Notes under the pieces: generated by a model
The model's database searches: none
The model's input: only the letters and a program-made list of their open reading frames with translations
Told to the model about the DNA's origin: nothing
Program-made: the position numbers and the translations under genes
Shown here: positions 35,348 through 44,778 of the stretch, piece by piece
Position numbering within the stretch: the first letter of the stretch is position 1
Layout of the letters: the number at the start of each line of letters is the position of its first letter
Assembly: GCF_001458295.1 (NCBI RefSeq)
Contig: NZ_CYUD01000004.1
Coordinates: forward strand, 124,001 to 188,000
Direction: 5' to 3'
Length of the DNA stretch: 64,000 nt
DNA from: Ruegeria denitrificans
GTDB taxonomy: Bacteria; Pseudomonadota; Alphaproteobacteria; Rhodobacterales; Rhodobacteraceae

Positions 35348-36352
35348 TCAGACCGACAATCGGTCGCCCTGCGCACCCCGCTCGCGATACGGCGTGGTGT
35401 TGTAATGCGCCCGGTAGCATTTCGAGAAATGGCTGGGCGAGGCAAACCCGCAAGCCAAAGCCACGTTGATGACGCTCATGTCCGTTTGCATCAGCAGGTT
35501 ACGTGCCTTGTGCAGGCGAAGCTCCATATAGTAGCGCTTGGGCGAGCGGCTTAGGTAGCGACGGAACAAGCGTTCAAGCTGTCTCGTCGACATGCCGACA
35601 TCTTTGGCCAGAATCGAAGGTGAGATTGGCTCTTCGATGTTTTTTTCCATCATCAGAATGACTTGGCTCAGCTTCGGATGACGCACGCCGATCCGGGTTG
35701 GGGTCGACAGGCGTTGGGTATCCTGATCGGTGCGGATCGACGAATATATCATCTGATCCGCCACTGCGTTTGCCAAATCCTCGCCGAAATCATCAGCAAT
35801 CATTTTCAACAGCAGGTCGATGGAAGATGTGCCACCCGCCGTGGTCATCCGGTTACCGTCGACAATAAAGACGGATTTGGTCAGGTCGACCTCGTCAAAT
35901 TCCTCGACAAAACTGTCCGAGTTTTCCCAGTGAATGGTCGCGCGCTTGCCGTCCAGCAGACCGGCTTTGGCCAAAGTATAGGCTGCGGTGCACAAACCAC
36001 CGATGCGTAGGCCCCGCCGTGCCTCGCGGCGTACCCAGCTCAATACTTTTTTGGTGGTTGCGGCTTGAACGTCCACACCACCGCAAATCAGCACGATATC
36101 GTCGCGCTGCAACTCAACCAGATCCGAGTCCAACGCAAATGTGGTTCCGGCGGAGCAGCTAACCGTATCACCGCCTTCACCCATCAATTTCCATCTATAA
36201 AGCGGTTTGTCCGCCATACGGTTAGCGATCCGCAGACTGTCCAGCGCCGAGGCAAACGACAGCAGGGAAAAATTGTCCAAAAGGACAAATACAAAATTCC
36301 GGGATGTGGTCCCAGTGTCTTCCACCGTGACAACTTGGCGTTGCTCTTGCAT
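35348..36352 (-). CDS. GlxA family transcriptional regulator (DJ-1/PfpI + AraC)
   Basis: A 334-residue regulator with an N-terminal class I glutamine amidotransferase/DJ-1-like domain (about 20-190, with the GGLCTAAYTLAKAG elbow) and a C-terminal AraC helix-turn-helix pair (about 235-325, SPSILAKDVGMSTRQLERLFRRY). The architecture is that of GlxA/GbdR/ArgR-type activators of small nitrogen compound catabolism (e.g. glycine betaine, carnitine). No catabolic target gene is adjacent; the divergent neighbour is DAHP synthase. The inducer is unknown. Confidence 0.9.
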   Translation of the reverse strand: MQEQRQVVTVEDTGTTSRNFVFVLLDNFSLLSFASALDSLRIANRMADKPLYRWKLMGEGGDTVSCSAGTTFALDSDLVELQRDDIVLICGGVDVQAATTKKVLSWVRREARRGLRIGGLCTAAYTLAKAGLLDGKRATIHWENSDSFVEEFDEVDLTKSVFIVDGNRMTTAGGTSSIDLLLKMIADDFGEDLANAVADQMIYSSIRTDQDTQRLSTPTRIGVRHPKLSQVILMMEKNIEEPISPSILAKDVGMSTRQLERLFRRYLSRSPKRYYMELRLHKARNLLMQTDMSVINVALACGFASPSHFSKCYRAHYNTTPYRERGAQGDRLSV

Positions 36353-36520
36353 GGCGAGGTGTCCTTGATTCGGCGTCCGGCGACTTTATGTCCGACGTCA
36401 GATTTGGCAGCCACCATGACCAAAGCTTGTTTGCTGCGTCAAGAGGGCCAAATCGTATATGGTCAGTCTTCAATGCATTTTGTATAGAGACGACCTGAAT
36501 ACTTCAGCGGAGATCAAGCT

Positions 36521-37891
36521 ATGACTGAATGGCAAAAAGCGAACTGGCGCAACAAGCCCCGGGTTCAGATGCCAGACTATACCGACGCGGCCGCGCTGGC
36601 CAAAGTCGAGGCGCAGCTTTCACAGTATCCCCCGCTGGTCTTTGCGGGCGAAGCACGGCGTCTGAAGCAACATTTGGGTGCCGCTGGTCGCGGTGAGGCC
36701 TTCCTGTTGCAGGGCGGAGATTGTGCGGAAAGCTTTGAACAATTCAGCGCGGATGCGATCCGTGACACGTTCAAGGTTATGCTGCAGATGGCAATGGTTC
36801 TGACCTATGGTGCTAAGGTGCCCGTGGTCAAAGTGGGCCGCATGGCCGGCCAATTCGCCAAGCCGCGCAGCGCCCCGACCGAGGTGGTGGATGGCGTTGA
36901 GCTGCCCAGCTACCGTGGTGACATCATTAACGAGCTGGCCTTTACGCCCGAAGCGCGGATTCCGAATCCGGGTAAAATGCTGCAGGCCTACACACAGGCG
37001 GCCGCGACCCTGAACTTGCTGCGAGCGTTCTCGACCGGTGGATTCGCCGATATGAGCATGGTGCATTCCTGGACCCTGGGCTTCACCGATGAACAGGACG
37101 TACAGAAATATTCCGAAATCGCCGACCGCATTCAGGACACCATCGACTTCATGGGCGCGGCAGGGATAACTGCGGACACCACGCATGAGTTCTCAACCGT
37201 CGAGTTCTACACAAGCCATGAAAGCCTGCTGCTGGAATACGAAGAGGCACTGACCCGTCTGGATTCGACATCCGGAAACTGGCTGGCTGGGTCGGGCCAC
37301 ATGATCTGGATCGGCGACCGAACGCGTCAGCCGGACGGCGCGCATGTGGAATTCTGTCGCGGCGTCCTGAACCCGATTGGCCTGAAGTGTGGTCCGACGA
37401 CCACGGCAGACGACCTCAAGGTTCTGATGTCCAAACTGAACCCCGAAAACGAAGAAGGTCGCCTGACCCTGATCGCCCGTTTCGGCGCGGGCAAAGCAGG
37501 CGAGCACCTGCCGCGTCTGGTCAAGGCCGTCAAGGAAGAGGGCGCCAAGGTCACCTGGGTCTGCGATCCGATGCACGGCAACACGATCAAATCGGCGACT
37601 GGGTACAAAACTCGTCCGTTCGACTCGGTCCTGCGTGAGGTTCGCGATTTCTTTGGTGTGCATCAGGCTGAGGGCACCATCCCCGGCGGCGTTCATTTTG
37701 AGATGACCGGTCTGGACGTGACTGAATGCACCGGCGGCGTACGTGCCGTGACCGAAGAGGATCTCTCGGATCGCTACCACACTGCGTGCGACCCCCGACT
37801 GAACGCGACGCAATCGCTGGAATTGGCCTTCCTGGTTGCCGAAGAGCTGACCAACCTGCGCCGCGATCGTGCTAAGCGCGAAGCCAGCTAA
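36521..37891 (+). CDS. aroG: 3-deoxy-7-phosphoheptulonate synthase, class II
   Basis: A 456-residue class II (plant-like) DAHP synthase, the first step of the shikimate pathway from PEP and erythrose-4-phosphate. Recognisable segments are [12 protein letters not shown], the [13 protein letters not shown] active-site block, and [10 protein letters not shown], with the C-terminal [21 protein letters not shown] 36521 is near GCGGAG. A strong terminator follows, so it is monocistronic. aroQ, another shikimate gene, lies 19 kb away. Confidence 0.95.
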   Translation: MTEWQKANWRNKPRVQMPDYTDAAALAKVEAQLSQYPPLVFAGEARRLKQHLGAAGRGEAFLLQGGDCAESFEQFSADAIRDTFKVMLQMAMVLTYGAKVPVVKVGRMAGQFAKPRSAPTEVVDGVELPSYRGDIINELAFTPEARIPNPGKMLQAYTQAAATLNLLRAFSTGGFADMSMVHSWTLGFTDEQDVQKYSEIADRIQDTIDFMGAAGITADTTHEFSTVEFYTSHESLLLEYEEALTRLDSTSGNWLAGSGHMIWIGDRTRQPDGAHVEFCRGVLNPIGLKCGPTTTADDLKVLMSKLNPENEEGRLTLIARFGAGKAGEHLPRLVKAVKEEGAKVTWVCDPMHGNTIKSATGYKTRPFDSVLREVRDFFGVHQAEGTIPGGVHFEMTGLDVTECTGGVRAVTEEDLSDRYHTACDPRLNATQSLELAFLVAEELTNLRRDRAKREAS

Positions 37892-37910
37892 TTTTGGTGT
37901 TATTAAGAAC

Positions 37911-37940
37911 AAAAGGCGGGCTGTAATGGCCCGCCTTTTT
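37911..37940 (+). terminator. Terminator of DAHP synthase
   Basis: AAAAGGCGGGC and GCCCGCCTTTTTT form an 11-bp stem with a TGTAATG loop and T-run. Symmetric, so it may also stop the converging PAS gene. Confidence 0.92.
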
Positions 37941-37942
37941 TG

Positions 37943-38617
37943 TCAGTCGTCCCTGGACGCAACCAAGCGTAAATGTGATCCGGGCCGTTTGAATTCTTCC
38001 TGCTTCTCCGCGAATCCAGTCGAAATTTGTTGTTTTGGCTGCTGAGGTAACTGAACGTCGGACACCGTCCGTACCATGGAGTCGGGTATGGTAAACCTCC
38101 GTGGTGTCGCGCCGATCACGCCATCAGAAATCATCACACCCAGCACACGGCTAATATCGCCAAGATCGCTTTTCAAGGGCAACAGGATCATGCGCGCCTG
38201 TAGCTGAGTGCGACCAAGTCTGCCGGAGGAAGCCAGACCAAGTTCGGCAACTGCCGGTCGGGCAAAGACCTGCTCCAATACGTCTGAAACCTGGCCGCGG
38301 GCACTGGGTTCAAAAAACGCGGTCAACGGCATGCCACGCACCTCCATGCCTGCCAGGTTGTTCAGGTGGCTGCCAGCCAGTCGGAACCGTGCCAGACCGG
38401 GTGCGATCCGCTCAAGGATGAAGGTGTATTCCAGAATGTTCTCAAGCCCGCGAGGATCAATTTGCGCACGTTTGGGGACACCGTCGCCGGTTAACAGCGC
38501 GGTCCAATACGCCTCGACCTGTCGGATGGGCGAGAGGCTGCGCCCGCTGTCAAAACGATCCATTGCGACGATCTTTCCAGAGTTCGACCCGAACCTGTTC
38601 CCGAAAAACGTTTTCAT
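37943..38617 (-). CDS. PAS-domain (PAS_5) protein
   Basis: A 224-residue cytoplasmic protein with a PAS_5-type domain (about 30-150: QVEAYWTALLTGDGVPKRAQ, FRLAGSHLNNLAGMEVRGMPL) and a loose basic C-terminal tail. PAS_5 proteins are common single-domain sensors or adaptors in Rhodobacteraceae with unknown partners. The ATG at 38617 (MKTFFGNRFG) follows AGGG; the frame is open to 38800, so the start is provisional. A CtrA-type site lies about 125 bp upstream, between this gene and yicC. Confidence 0.72.
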   Translation of the reverse strand: MKTFFGNRFGSNSGKIVAMDRFDSGRSLSPIRQVEAYWTALLTGDGVPKRAQIDPRGLENILEYTFILERIAPGLARFRLAGSHLNNLAGMEVRGMPLTAFFEPSARGQVSDVLEQVFARPAVAELGLASSGRLGRTQLQARMILLPLKSDLGDISRVLGVMISDGVIGATPRRFTIPDSMVRTVSDVQLPQQPKQQISTGFAEKQEEFKRPGSHLRLVASRDD

Positions 38618-38742
38618 TTCCATCACCCTAGCGTCAATCGACCGTAATTTGTCTAAAATGTCAGATATCGGAGCCGTTCCGGTCCGACCGTCTCTTACCA
38701 AGGCCAAATTGACACGGGTTGAGTCAATTTTGGAGGAATTCT

Positions 38743-38758
38743 TTAATGAATGGTTAAC
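38743..38758 (+). promoter_or_regulatory. CtrA-type binding site
   Basis: TTAA-TGAATGG-TTAAC matches the CtrA consensus TTAA-N7-TTAAC exactly. It sits between the divergent PAS gene and yicC (about 90 bp upstream of yicC). chpT, encoding the phosphotransferase upstream of CtrA, lies in the same window. Single consensus hits of this length occur by chance, so this is moderate evidence. Confidence 0.5.
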
Positions 38759-38848
38759 TTCTGGGCGAAGACCGAAAACCAGCAAACTCTTGCCCTGCAC
38801 CCGTCGATAGCTTTAGGTGCGGCAAGCGAGCAGACAAGGACAGCCAAC

Positions 38849-39739
38849 ATGATCAGATCCATGACCGGATTCGCCGCAGGCAAAGGGACGTTTGGACCTC
38901 ATAGCTGGACATGGGAACTGCGCAGTGTGAACGGTAAGGGGCTGGACATGCGTCTGCGTATGCCCGAGTGGCTGACCGGGCTTGAAACCGCCTTGCGCGC
39001 CCAACTGTCCAAATCGCTGAGCCGTGGCAATGTCACCTTGTCTCTGCGATTAAGCCGCGAAGAAACAGCCCCTGATCTGGTTCTGAACGAAGCCGCCATG
39101 GGCGCGGCGCTGGCGGCACTTGCCCGCACAGAACAGAAGGCTGCGGACAAGGGTGTCGCGCTGGCTCCTTCAACTGCGGCAGAGCTGATTGCGCAGAAGG
39201 GAATGTTAGAGGCGGGCAGTGATGTGGATGACCCGGAACCGCTGGTCAAGGAATTGACGTCAGAGTTTGCTGACCTGTTGGCAGCCTTTGTCGACATGCG
39301 TCAGGCCGAAGGTAAGGCGCTTGCTGACATTCTGAACGGACAGCTTGCTCAGGTCGCTGATCTGACCGCACAGGCAGCCGAGCTAGCGGAACAGCGCAAG
39401 GAAAAGACCGCCGAAGCGCTGCGGGAAAATCTGGCCCGAGTGCTGGAGAATGCGCAGGGGGCTGACCCGGACCGGGTGGCGCAGGAATTGGCGCTGATCG
39501 CGGTCAAATCCGATATCACCGAAGAGATTGACCGCCTGAAAGCACATGTAAACGCAGCACGCGATTTGCTATCGCAGGATGGGGCCGTGGGGCGCAAGCT
39601 GGATTTTCTGATGCAGGAGTTCAACCGCGAGGCCAACACATTGTGTTCGAAAGCGCAAAGCGCCGAGCTGACCTCGGTAGGGCTTGAGTTGAAGGCCTTA
39701 ATAGACCAGATGCGCGAGCAGGTGCAAAATGTTGAATGA
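38849..39739 (+). CDS. yicC: YicC family endoribonuclease
   Basis: A 296-residue YicC/YloC protein: N-terminal domain opening [13 protein letters not shown], and C-terminal DUF1732 with [19 protein letters not shown] and [14 protein letters not shown]. YicC was shown in other bacteria to be an endoribonuclease acting on small RNAs. The start at 38849 is the canonical N-terminus, after ACAAGGACAG. It overlaps the longest gmk reading by 4 bp, and the yicC-gmk order is common in proteobacteria. Confidence 0.93.
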   Translation: MIRSMTGFAAGKGTFGPHSWTWELRSVNGKGLDMRLRMPEWLTGLETALRAQLSKSLSRGNVTLSLRLSREETAPDLVLNEAAMGAALAALARTEQKAADKGVALAPSTAAELIAQKGMLEAGSDVDDPEPLVKELTSEFADLLAAFVDMRQAEGKALADILNGQLAQVADLTAQAAELAEQRKEKTAEALRENLARVLENAQGADPDRVAQELALIAVKSDITEEIDRLKAHVNAARDLLSQDGAVGRKLDFLMQEFNREANTLCSKAQSAELTSVGLELKALIDQMREQVQNVE

Positions 39740-39756
39740 TTATGGGAACAACTGAC

Positions 39757-40398
39757 ATGGCAGATCGCCGCGGCCTTCTTATCATCCTGTCTTCGCCATC
39801 GGGTGCGGGGAAATCCACCTTGGCCCGCAGGCTTATGGCCTGGGATGAAGGTCTGGAGTTCTCGGTTTCGGCCACCACCCGCGCACCACGTCCGGGTGAG
39901 GAGCATGGGCGGGAATACTATTTCCTGTCGGAAGATGATTTCCGGCAGCAGGTTGCCGAAGGCCAGATGCTGGAACACGCGCATGTTTTCGGGAATTTCT
40001 ACGGCTCTCCAGCAGGCCCGGTGCGGGAGTCGATCAATGGGGGTCGGGACGTTCTGTTCGATGTGGATTGGCAGGGTGAGGTGCAGATCCGCAATTCGGA
40101 TCTAGGTAAGCACGCACTGTCGATTTTTATCCTGCCGCCCTCGATATCCGAATTGCGCCGCCGTCTGGAAACGCGCGGTCAGGACAGCGAAGACGTGATC
40201 GCCAAGCGGATGCTCAAAAGCTGGGACGAAATCAGCCACTGGGGCTACTACGACTATGTGCTGGTGAACGATGATCTGGACGCAACCGAGGACAAGCTGA
40301 AAACCATCGTCAGCGCCGAGCGCATGCGCCGCATCCAACAGCCCAGCCTGCAAAACCACGTACGCAGCTTGCAGAACGAATTTGAGGGATTGTCATGA
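39757..40398 (+). CDS. gmk: Guanylate kinase
   Basis: Guanylate kinase (213 residues from ATG 39757) phosphorylates GMP to GDP. Walker [15 protein letters not shown] is at about residues 10-22, followed by the GMP-binding [15 protein letters not shown] and the lid. The ATG at 39757 ([11 protein letters not shown]) gives the usual N-terminus; ATG 39736 overlapping yicC (ATGA) is possible. It overlaps the next gene by 4 bp (ATGA), so it is translationally coupled to the gamma carbonic anhydrase-like gene. Confidence 0.95.
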   Translation: MADRRGLLIILSSPSGAGKSTLARRLMAWDEGLEFSVSATTRAPRPGEEHGREYYFLSEDDFRQQVAEGQMLEHAHVFGNFYGSPAGPVRESINGGRDVLFDVDWQGEVQIRNSDLGKHALSIFILPPSISELRRRLETRGQDSEDVIAKRMLKSWDEISHWGYYDYVLVNDDLDATEDKLKTIVSAERMRRIQQPSLQNHVRSLQNEFEGLS

Positions 40399-40919
40399 CC
40401 ATCTACGCCCTAGGCGAACACACCCCTCAAATCCACACCGACACCTGGGTGGCCCCAGATGCAAGTCTGATTGGAAAGGTGGTGTTAGAAGAGGGGTCCT
40501 CGGTTTGGTTCGGCTGTACCATCCGCGCCGATCATGAAGAGATTCGTGTGGGCGAGGGCAGCAATGTACAGGAAGATTGTATCATGCATATCGACGCCGG
40601 TTACCCTCTGACCATCGGCAAAAACTGTACGATTGGCCACAAGGTGATGTTGCACGGATGTACGATCGGGGAAAATACGCTGATCGGTATGGGGGCCATC
40701 GTGTTGAACGGGGCGAAGATCGGTAAGAACTGTCTGATCGGGGCAGGGGCCTTGATCACCGAAGGCAAGGAAATTCCTGACAACTCATTGGTTATGGGAA
40801 CGCCCGGCAAAGTCGTGCGGCAACTGGATGAGGCGGCAGCGCAGAAAATCACGCTCAGCGCGCTGCACTACCAGGAAAACATGCGCAGGTTCCGTGACGA
40901 GTTGAAGTCTGTGTCTTAA
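40395..40919 (+). CDS. Gamma carbonic anhydrase-like protein
   Basis: A 174-residue left-handed beta-helix protein of the gamma-carbonic-anhydrase/YrdA group. The metal ligand histidines are visible in EDCIMHID and [10 protein letters not shown], and hexapeptide turns run through the middle. Members form trimers; many have no proven carbonic anhydrase activity. It overlaps gmk by four bases and lies 22 bp before phoR, so it may share that mRNA. Confidence 0.9.
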   Translation: MTIYALGEHTPQIHTDTWVAPDASLIGKVVLEEGSSVWFGCTIRADHEEIRVGEGSNVQEDCIMHIDAGYPLTIGKNCTIGHKVMLHGCTIGENTLIGMGAIVLNGAKIGKNCLIGAGALITEGKEIPDNSLVMGTPGKVVRQLDEAAAQKITLSALHYQENMRRFRDELKSVS

Positions 40920-40941
40920 CGCGCCGGGAAAGGTCCGAAGA

Positions 40942-41988
40942 ATGTCAGACGACCTGCTTGCCGAATTTGTCTCGGCCATACCGATGCCGGCTTTGATGGT
41001 CGATCAGACCGAGCGGATCATCGCCGCCAACGATGATGCCAAAACCCTGCTGACGCAGAATATTGTCGGCCGGCATTTTGCAACGATCCTGCGGCAGCCG
41101 GGGGTAATTGATGCAATAGAACAGTGCCTGCACTCGAAGGGCCCGGCAAAGGCGCGGCACCTGTCCAACGATGGTGCGCAGGACACTACGCTTGAGGTCG
41201 AGTGCCGGTATATGAACGGTGTCGGAGCGGTGTCAGGAGGCGCCATGCTGGCAATTTTCCAAGACGTCACGCATGTCGAGCAGGCCAGTCAGATGCGACG
41301 GGACTTCGTTGCGAATGTTAGCCATGAATTGCGCACACCGTTGACAGCGTTGATGGGGTTCATTGAAACGTTGCGTGGTCCGGCGCGTGAGGATGCGGTC
41401 GCTCGTGACCGGTTTCTTGGAATAATGGCCGACGAAGCAAACCGCATGAACCGGTTGGTTGGCGATCTTCTGTCGCTGAACCGCGTAGAAAGCGAAGAGC
41501 GCGTACGTCCCAAGGATCAGCTTGAGTTAACGGGTCTGTTGCAATCGACAATGAACTCTCTGCGCCCATTGGCCGAGAGTGCCAAGGTAGAGGTGACCAT
41601 GAACGCGCCGGAAGGGCCCGTATCGCTGATCGGGGATAGCGACCAGTTGCGTCAGGTCTTCACCAACCTGATCGAGAATGCCATCAAATACGGCGGCAGT
41701 GGAGGCAGAGTCGACATACGGGTAGAATCATCCGAACGAGATTCCGTCATGCGCGGCCCTGCTGTCCGGGTTCTGATCAGCGACACAGGTCCCGGCATAG
41801 ATGCACAACATCTGCCGCGCCTGACCGAGAGATTCTACCGCGCTGACAGTCACAGATCGCGGCAGTTGGGTGGAACCGGGCTGGGTCTTGCGATTGTGAA
41901 GCATATAATCAACCGCCATCGCGGGCGTTTGCGGGTGGAAAGTGAAGTTGGAAAGGGCTCGACCTTTATTGTGATATTGCCGCGATAA
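40942..41988 (+). CDS. phoR: Phosphate regulon histidine kinase PhoR, soluble form
   Basis: A 348-residue sensor kinase: N-terminal PAS-like region (about 10-110), HisKA with the phospho-acceptor His128 in FVANVSHELRTPL, and HATPase_c with NLIENAIKYG and the G boxes (DTGPGI, GGTGLGLAIVKHI). No transmembrane segment is seen; the protein starts directly in the PAS region, unlike E. coli PhoR, which is membrane-anchored. ATG 40942 follows GGAAAGG. It heads phoR-pstSCAB-phoU-phoB and should phosphorylate PhoB when phosphate is low. Confidence 0.93.
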   Translation: MSDDLLAEFVSAIPMPALMVDQTERIIAANDDAKTLLTQNIVGRHFATILRQPGVIDAIEQCLHSKGPAKARHLSNDGAQDTTLEVECRYMNGVGAVSGGAMLAIFQDVTHVEQASQMRRDFVANVSHELRTPLTALMGFIETLRGPAREDAVARDRFLGIMADEANRMNRLVGDLLSLNRVESEERVRPKDQLELTGLLQSTMNSLRPLAESAKVEVTMNAPEGPVSLIGDSDQLRQVFTNLIENAIKYGGSGGRVDIRVESSERDSVMRGPAVRVLISDTGPGIDAQHLPRLTERFYRADSHRSRQLGGTGLGLAIVKHIINRHRGRLRVESEVGKGSTFIVILPR

Positions 41989-42069
41989 CTTCGTTTTTTC
42001 GGCTGCTTACCTTTGTCATGTAACTGGCGCATGGCAGCTTTGCGCTTTGTCAGCCCGATTTCAAACCGA

Positions 42070-42098
42070 CTGTCATAAAGCTGTTACATACCTGTCAC
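42070..42098 (+). promoter_or_regulatory. Pho box repeats upstream of pstS
   Basis: Three direct repeats CTGTCAT, CTGTTAC and CTGTCAC start 11 bp apart (42070, 42081, 42092), matching the PhoB-binding repeat (CTGTCAT, 11-bp period). They end about 84 bp before pstS. Confidence 0.88.
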
Positions 42099-42181
42099 AA
42101 AAGGCTTACGCGCGACTTTTAGAGGTTGGCGCAAGATCATCATGGGGATGATCACAAACTGATATGATCAAGGAGACTGAA

Positions 42182-43222
42182 ATGTCCTTTGTAAAACTGT
42201 CGGCTTCGGCGCTTGCCATCGCGGCCGTATCTGCCACCGCAGCTGCCGCACGTGACCAGGTTCAGGTTGCCGGTTCTTCGACCGTGCTGCCTTATGCTTC
42301 GATCGTTGCAGAAGCCTTCGGTGAAAACTTCGACTTCCCGACACCAGTTGTCGAGTCGGGCGGTTCTTCAGCGGGGCTCAAGCGGTTCTGTGAAGGTGTT
42401 GGTGAAAACACCATCGACGTGGCAAACGCGTCGCGCCAGATCCGCGAAAAGGAAATTCAGGCCTGCGCCGATAACGGTGTGACTGACATCATCGAAGTTC
42501 AGATCGGCTATGACGGAATCGTCTTCGCCTCGGACATCAACGGCAATTCGTTCGAGTTCACGCCGGAAGACTGGTACAAAGCCCTGTCCGCGCAGATCGT
42601 TGTTGACGGTGAGCTGGTCGACAACCCGAACAAAACCTGGGCCGACGTGAACCCTGATTTCCCTGCGCAACCAATTGCAGCCTTCATTCCGGGCACCAAG
42701 CACGGAACTCGTGAAGTGTTCGAAGACAAGGTAATCCTGGCCGGGTGTGAACATCTGGGCGACTTCGACGTTTACAAAGCGGCCAACGGCGACGACAAGA
42801 AAGCGGCTGAGAAAGCCTGTATCGCCCTACGCACCGACGGCGTTTCGGTCGACATCGACGGCGACTATACCGAGACTCTGGCCCGCATCGACAGCAACAA
42901 GGACGGCATCGGCGTCTTTGGTCTGGCTTTTTACGAGAACAACACTGATAAGCTGCAGGTCGCGACCATGTCGGACGTTGTTCCGTCCACCGAATCTATC
43001 GCTTCGGGCGAATATCCGGTGTCGCGCCCGCTGTTCTTCTACGTGAAGAAGGCGCATATCGGCGTGGTCCCCGGCCTGAAAGAGTACGCCGAGTTCTTCG
43101 TCGCGGACGAGATCGCAGGCCCCGATGGCCCGCTGGCCGAGTATGGCCTGGTCTCTGACCCGGAACTGGTCAAGGTTCAGGATACCGTTGCGAACGAAGA
43201 CGTTCTGGGCGGTGGTTCCTAA
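42182..43222 (+). CDS. pstS: Phosphate-binding protein PstS
   Basis: A 346-residue periplasmic phosphate-binding protein (signal MSFVKLSASALAIAAVSATAAAA). The phosphate-site motifs are VAGSSTVLPYA, ESGGSSAGLKRFC and the loop FIPGTKHGTREVFE, typical of the PstS2/DING-like branch. ATG 42182 follows AAGGAGACTGA. The Pho box repeats upstream give PhoB control. A strong hairpin after the stop should make pstS the most abundant message of the operon. Confidence 0.95.
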   Translation: MSFVKLSASALAIAAVSATAAAARDQVQVAGSSTVLPYASIVAEAFGENFDFPTPVVESGGSSAGLKRFCEGVGENTIDVANASRQIREKEIQACADNGVTDIIEVQIGYDGIVFASDINGNSFEFTPEDWYKALSAQIVVDGELVDNPNKTWADVNPDFPAQPIAAFIPGTKHGTREVFEDKVILAGCEHLGDFDVYKAANGDDKKAAEKACIALRTDGVSVDIDGDYTETLARIDSNKDGIGVFGLAFYENNTDKLQVATMSDVVPSTESIASGEYPVSRPLFFYVKKAHIGVVPGLKEYAEFFVADEIAGPDGPLAEYGLVSDPELVKVQDTVANEDVLGGGS

Positions 43223-43237
43223 TCTCTCTTGAAACCC

Positions 43238-43272
43238 GAACCGGGGCGTTTCATTCGCGCCCCGGTTCTTTT
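43238..43272 (+). terminator. Attenuating terminator between pstS and pstC
   Basis: GAACCGGGGCG and CGCCCCGGTTC form an 11-bp stem with a 9-nt loop, followed by TTTT. Most transcripts may end here, while read-through continues into pstCAB. Confidence 0.85.
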
Positions 43273-43305
43273 GACTCCACTCACTGCCATCCCCACGGAG
43301 TTCAC

Positions 43306-44778
43306 ATGGCGTTATCCTGGCTGTTGCTTATCCTGCTCGCGCTGGCAGTGATCGGATATTTCTCGGGCCGTTCCCGTGCCCTGGCAAGCGCGGGGGGGAA
43401 CGCTAGAGAACTGCACTCTCTGCCGTCTTATTATGGTTATAACGTCGCCTTGACGACGCTGCTTCCAGCATTGGGCGTGCTGATAGTCTGGCTTCTGATG
43501 CAACCGATGATCATAGATAACACGGTGTCCGGGCTGGTTCCTGATCAGGCCATCCCCGAAGGATCAGATCGCGGCCTTGTCATGAGCGAGGTTCGCCGGG
43601 TAGCCAATGGCTTGGACGGTGCAGTGGCCTCGGAGGCGATGACCGAAGCTCAGGCGCAGAATCCGGATGCGGATATCGAAGCTCTGACAGCGGCGCTGAA
43701 AGACGCGGGGCAGGTCCTGACGCAGGACATCACCCAGCCAATCCTGATGGCTGCACAAAAATACCGTAGCATGACCAGCAACGGTTCGGTGGCGATGCAA
43801 GTCGTTGTGCTGGCGCTGGCTTTGTTGGGGGCGGCTTTTGCCTATGTCCGCACGCATAAGGAATTCCGCGCCCGTAATGTGGTCGAGCAAGGCATTCTGG
43901 CCCTGCTGCTGTTGGCCGCGTCGATAGCTATTCTGACCACCGTTGGCATCGTCCTATCGATGTTTTTCGAGACGCTGAACTTTTTCCAACTGCATTCGTG
44001 GAAAGACTTTTTCTTCGGCAGCACCTGGGCCCCGAACTTTCGCGGTGGCAGTGAGCTTTCGATCCTGCCGCTGTTGTGGGGTACGCTTTATATCTCCGTG
44101 ATCGCGCTGCTGGTTGCGGTGCCGATTGGCCTGTTCGCAGCGGTTTACCTGTCGGAATACGCCTCGACCGTGACCCGGTCGGTTGCGAAACCGCTGCTGG
44201 AGATTCTCGCCGGTATTCCAACCATCGTATATGGCCTGTTCGCCTTGTTGACGGTGGGACCGGCATTGGTGTCCATGTTCGGGAATGGCGGCGCGCTTGG
44301 TGTGGGGTGGATGGCCAGCTCCAACGCTGTTCTGACTGCCGGTCTGGTGATGGGCATCATGCTGATCCCGTTTGTCTCATCGCTGTCAGATGACATCATC
44401 AACGCGGTGCCACAGTCAATACGCGATGGCTCATTGGGGCTAGGTGCGACCAAGTCGGAAACCGTACGCCAAGTGGTCCTGCCTGCTGCGTTGCCGGGCA
44501 TCGTGGGGGCGATTCTGCTGGCCGCTAGCCGTGCCGTCGGGGAGACAATGATCGTGGTGATGGCCGCCGGTGCAATCGCCAAATTCTCGGGCAACCCGTT
44601 CGAGGCGATGACCACCATCACCACCCGGATCGTCAGCCAGTTGACCGGCGATACCGACTTTGCCAGCCCCGAGACTCTGGTGGCCTTCGCTCTGGGTCTG
44701 ACACTGTTTATCATCACGCTGGGGCTGAACATCTTCGCCCTCTACATCGTACGCAAATACCGGGAGCAGTACGAATGA
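43306..44778 (+). CDS. pstC: Phosphate ABC permease PstC
   Basis: PstC, 490 residues, is the larger permease of the Pst phosphate importer. It carries an N-terminal helix pair and a long periplasmic insertion (about 70-160) before the permease core, with the ABC loop YGLFALLTVGP...SSLSDDIINAVPQSIRDGSLGLGATKSE. This extended form (versus about 320 in E. coli) is common in this group. It overlaps pstA by ATGA. Confidence 0.94.
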   Translation: MALSWLLLILLALAVIGYFSGRSRALASAGGNARELHSLPSYYGYNVALTTLLPALGVLIVWLLMQPMIIDNTVSGLVPDQAIPEGSDRGLVMSEVRRVANGLDGAVASEAMTEAQAQNPDADIEALTAALKDAGQVLTQDITQPILMAAQKYRSMTSNGSVAMQVVVLALALLGAAFAYVRTHKEFRARNVVEQGILALLLLAASIAILTTVGIVLSMFFETLNFFQLHSWKDFFFGSTWAPNFRGGSELSILPLLWGTLYISVIALLVAVPIGLFAAVYLSEYASTVTRSVAKPLLEILAGIPTIVYGLFALLTVGPALVSMFGNGGALGVGWMASSNAVLTAGLVMGIMLIPFVSSLSDDIINAVPQSIRDGSLGLGATKSETVRQVVLPAALPGIVGAILLAASRAVGETMIVVMAAGAIAKFSGNPFEAMTTITTRIVSQLTGDTDFASPETLVAFALGLTLFIITLGLNIFALYIVRKYREQYE

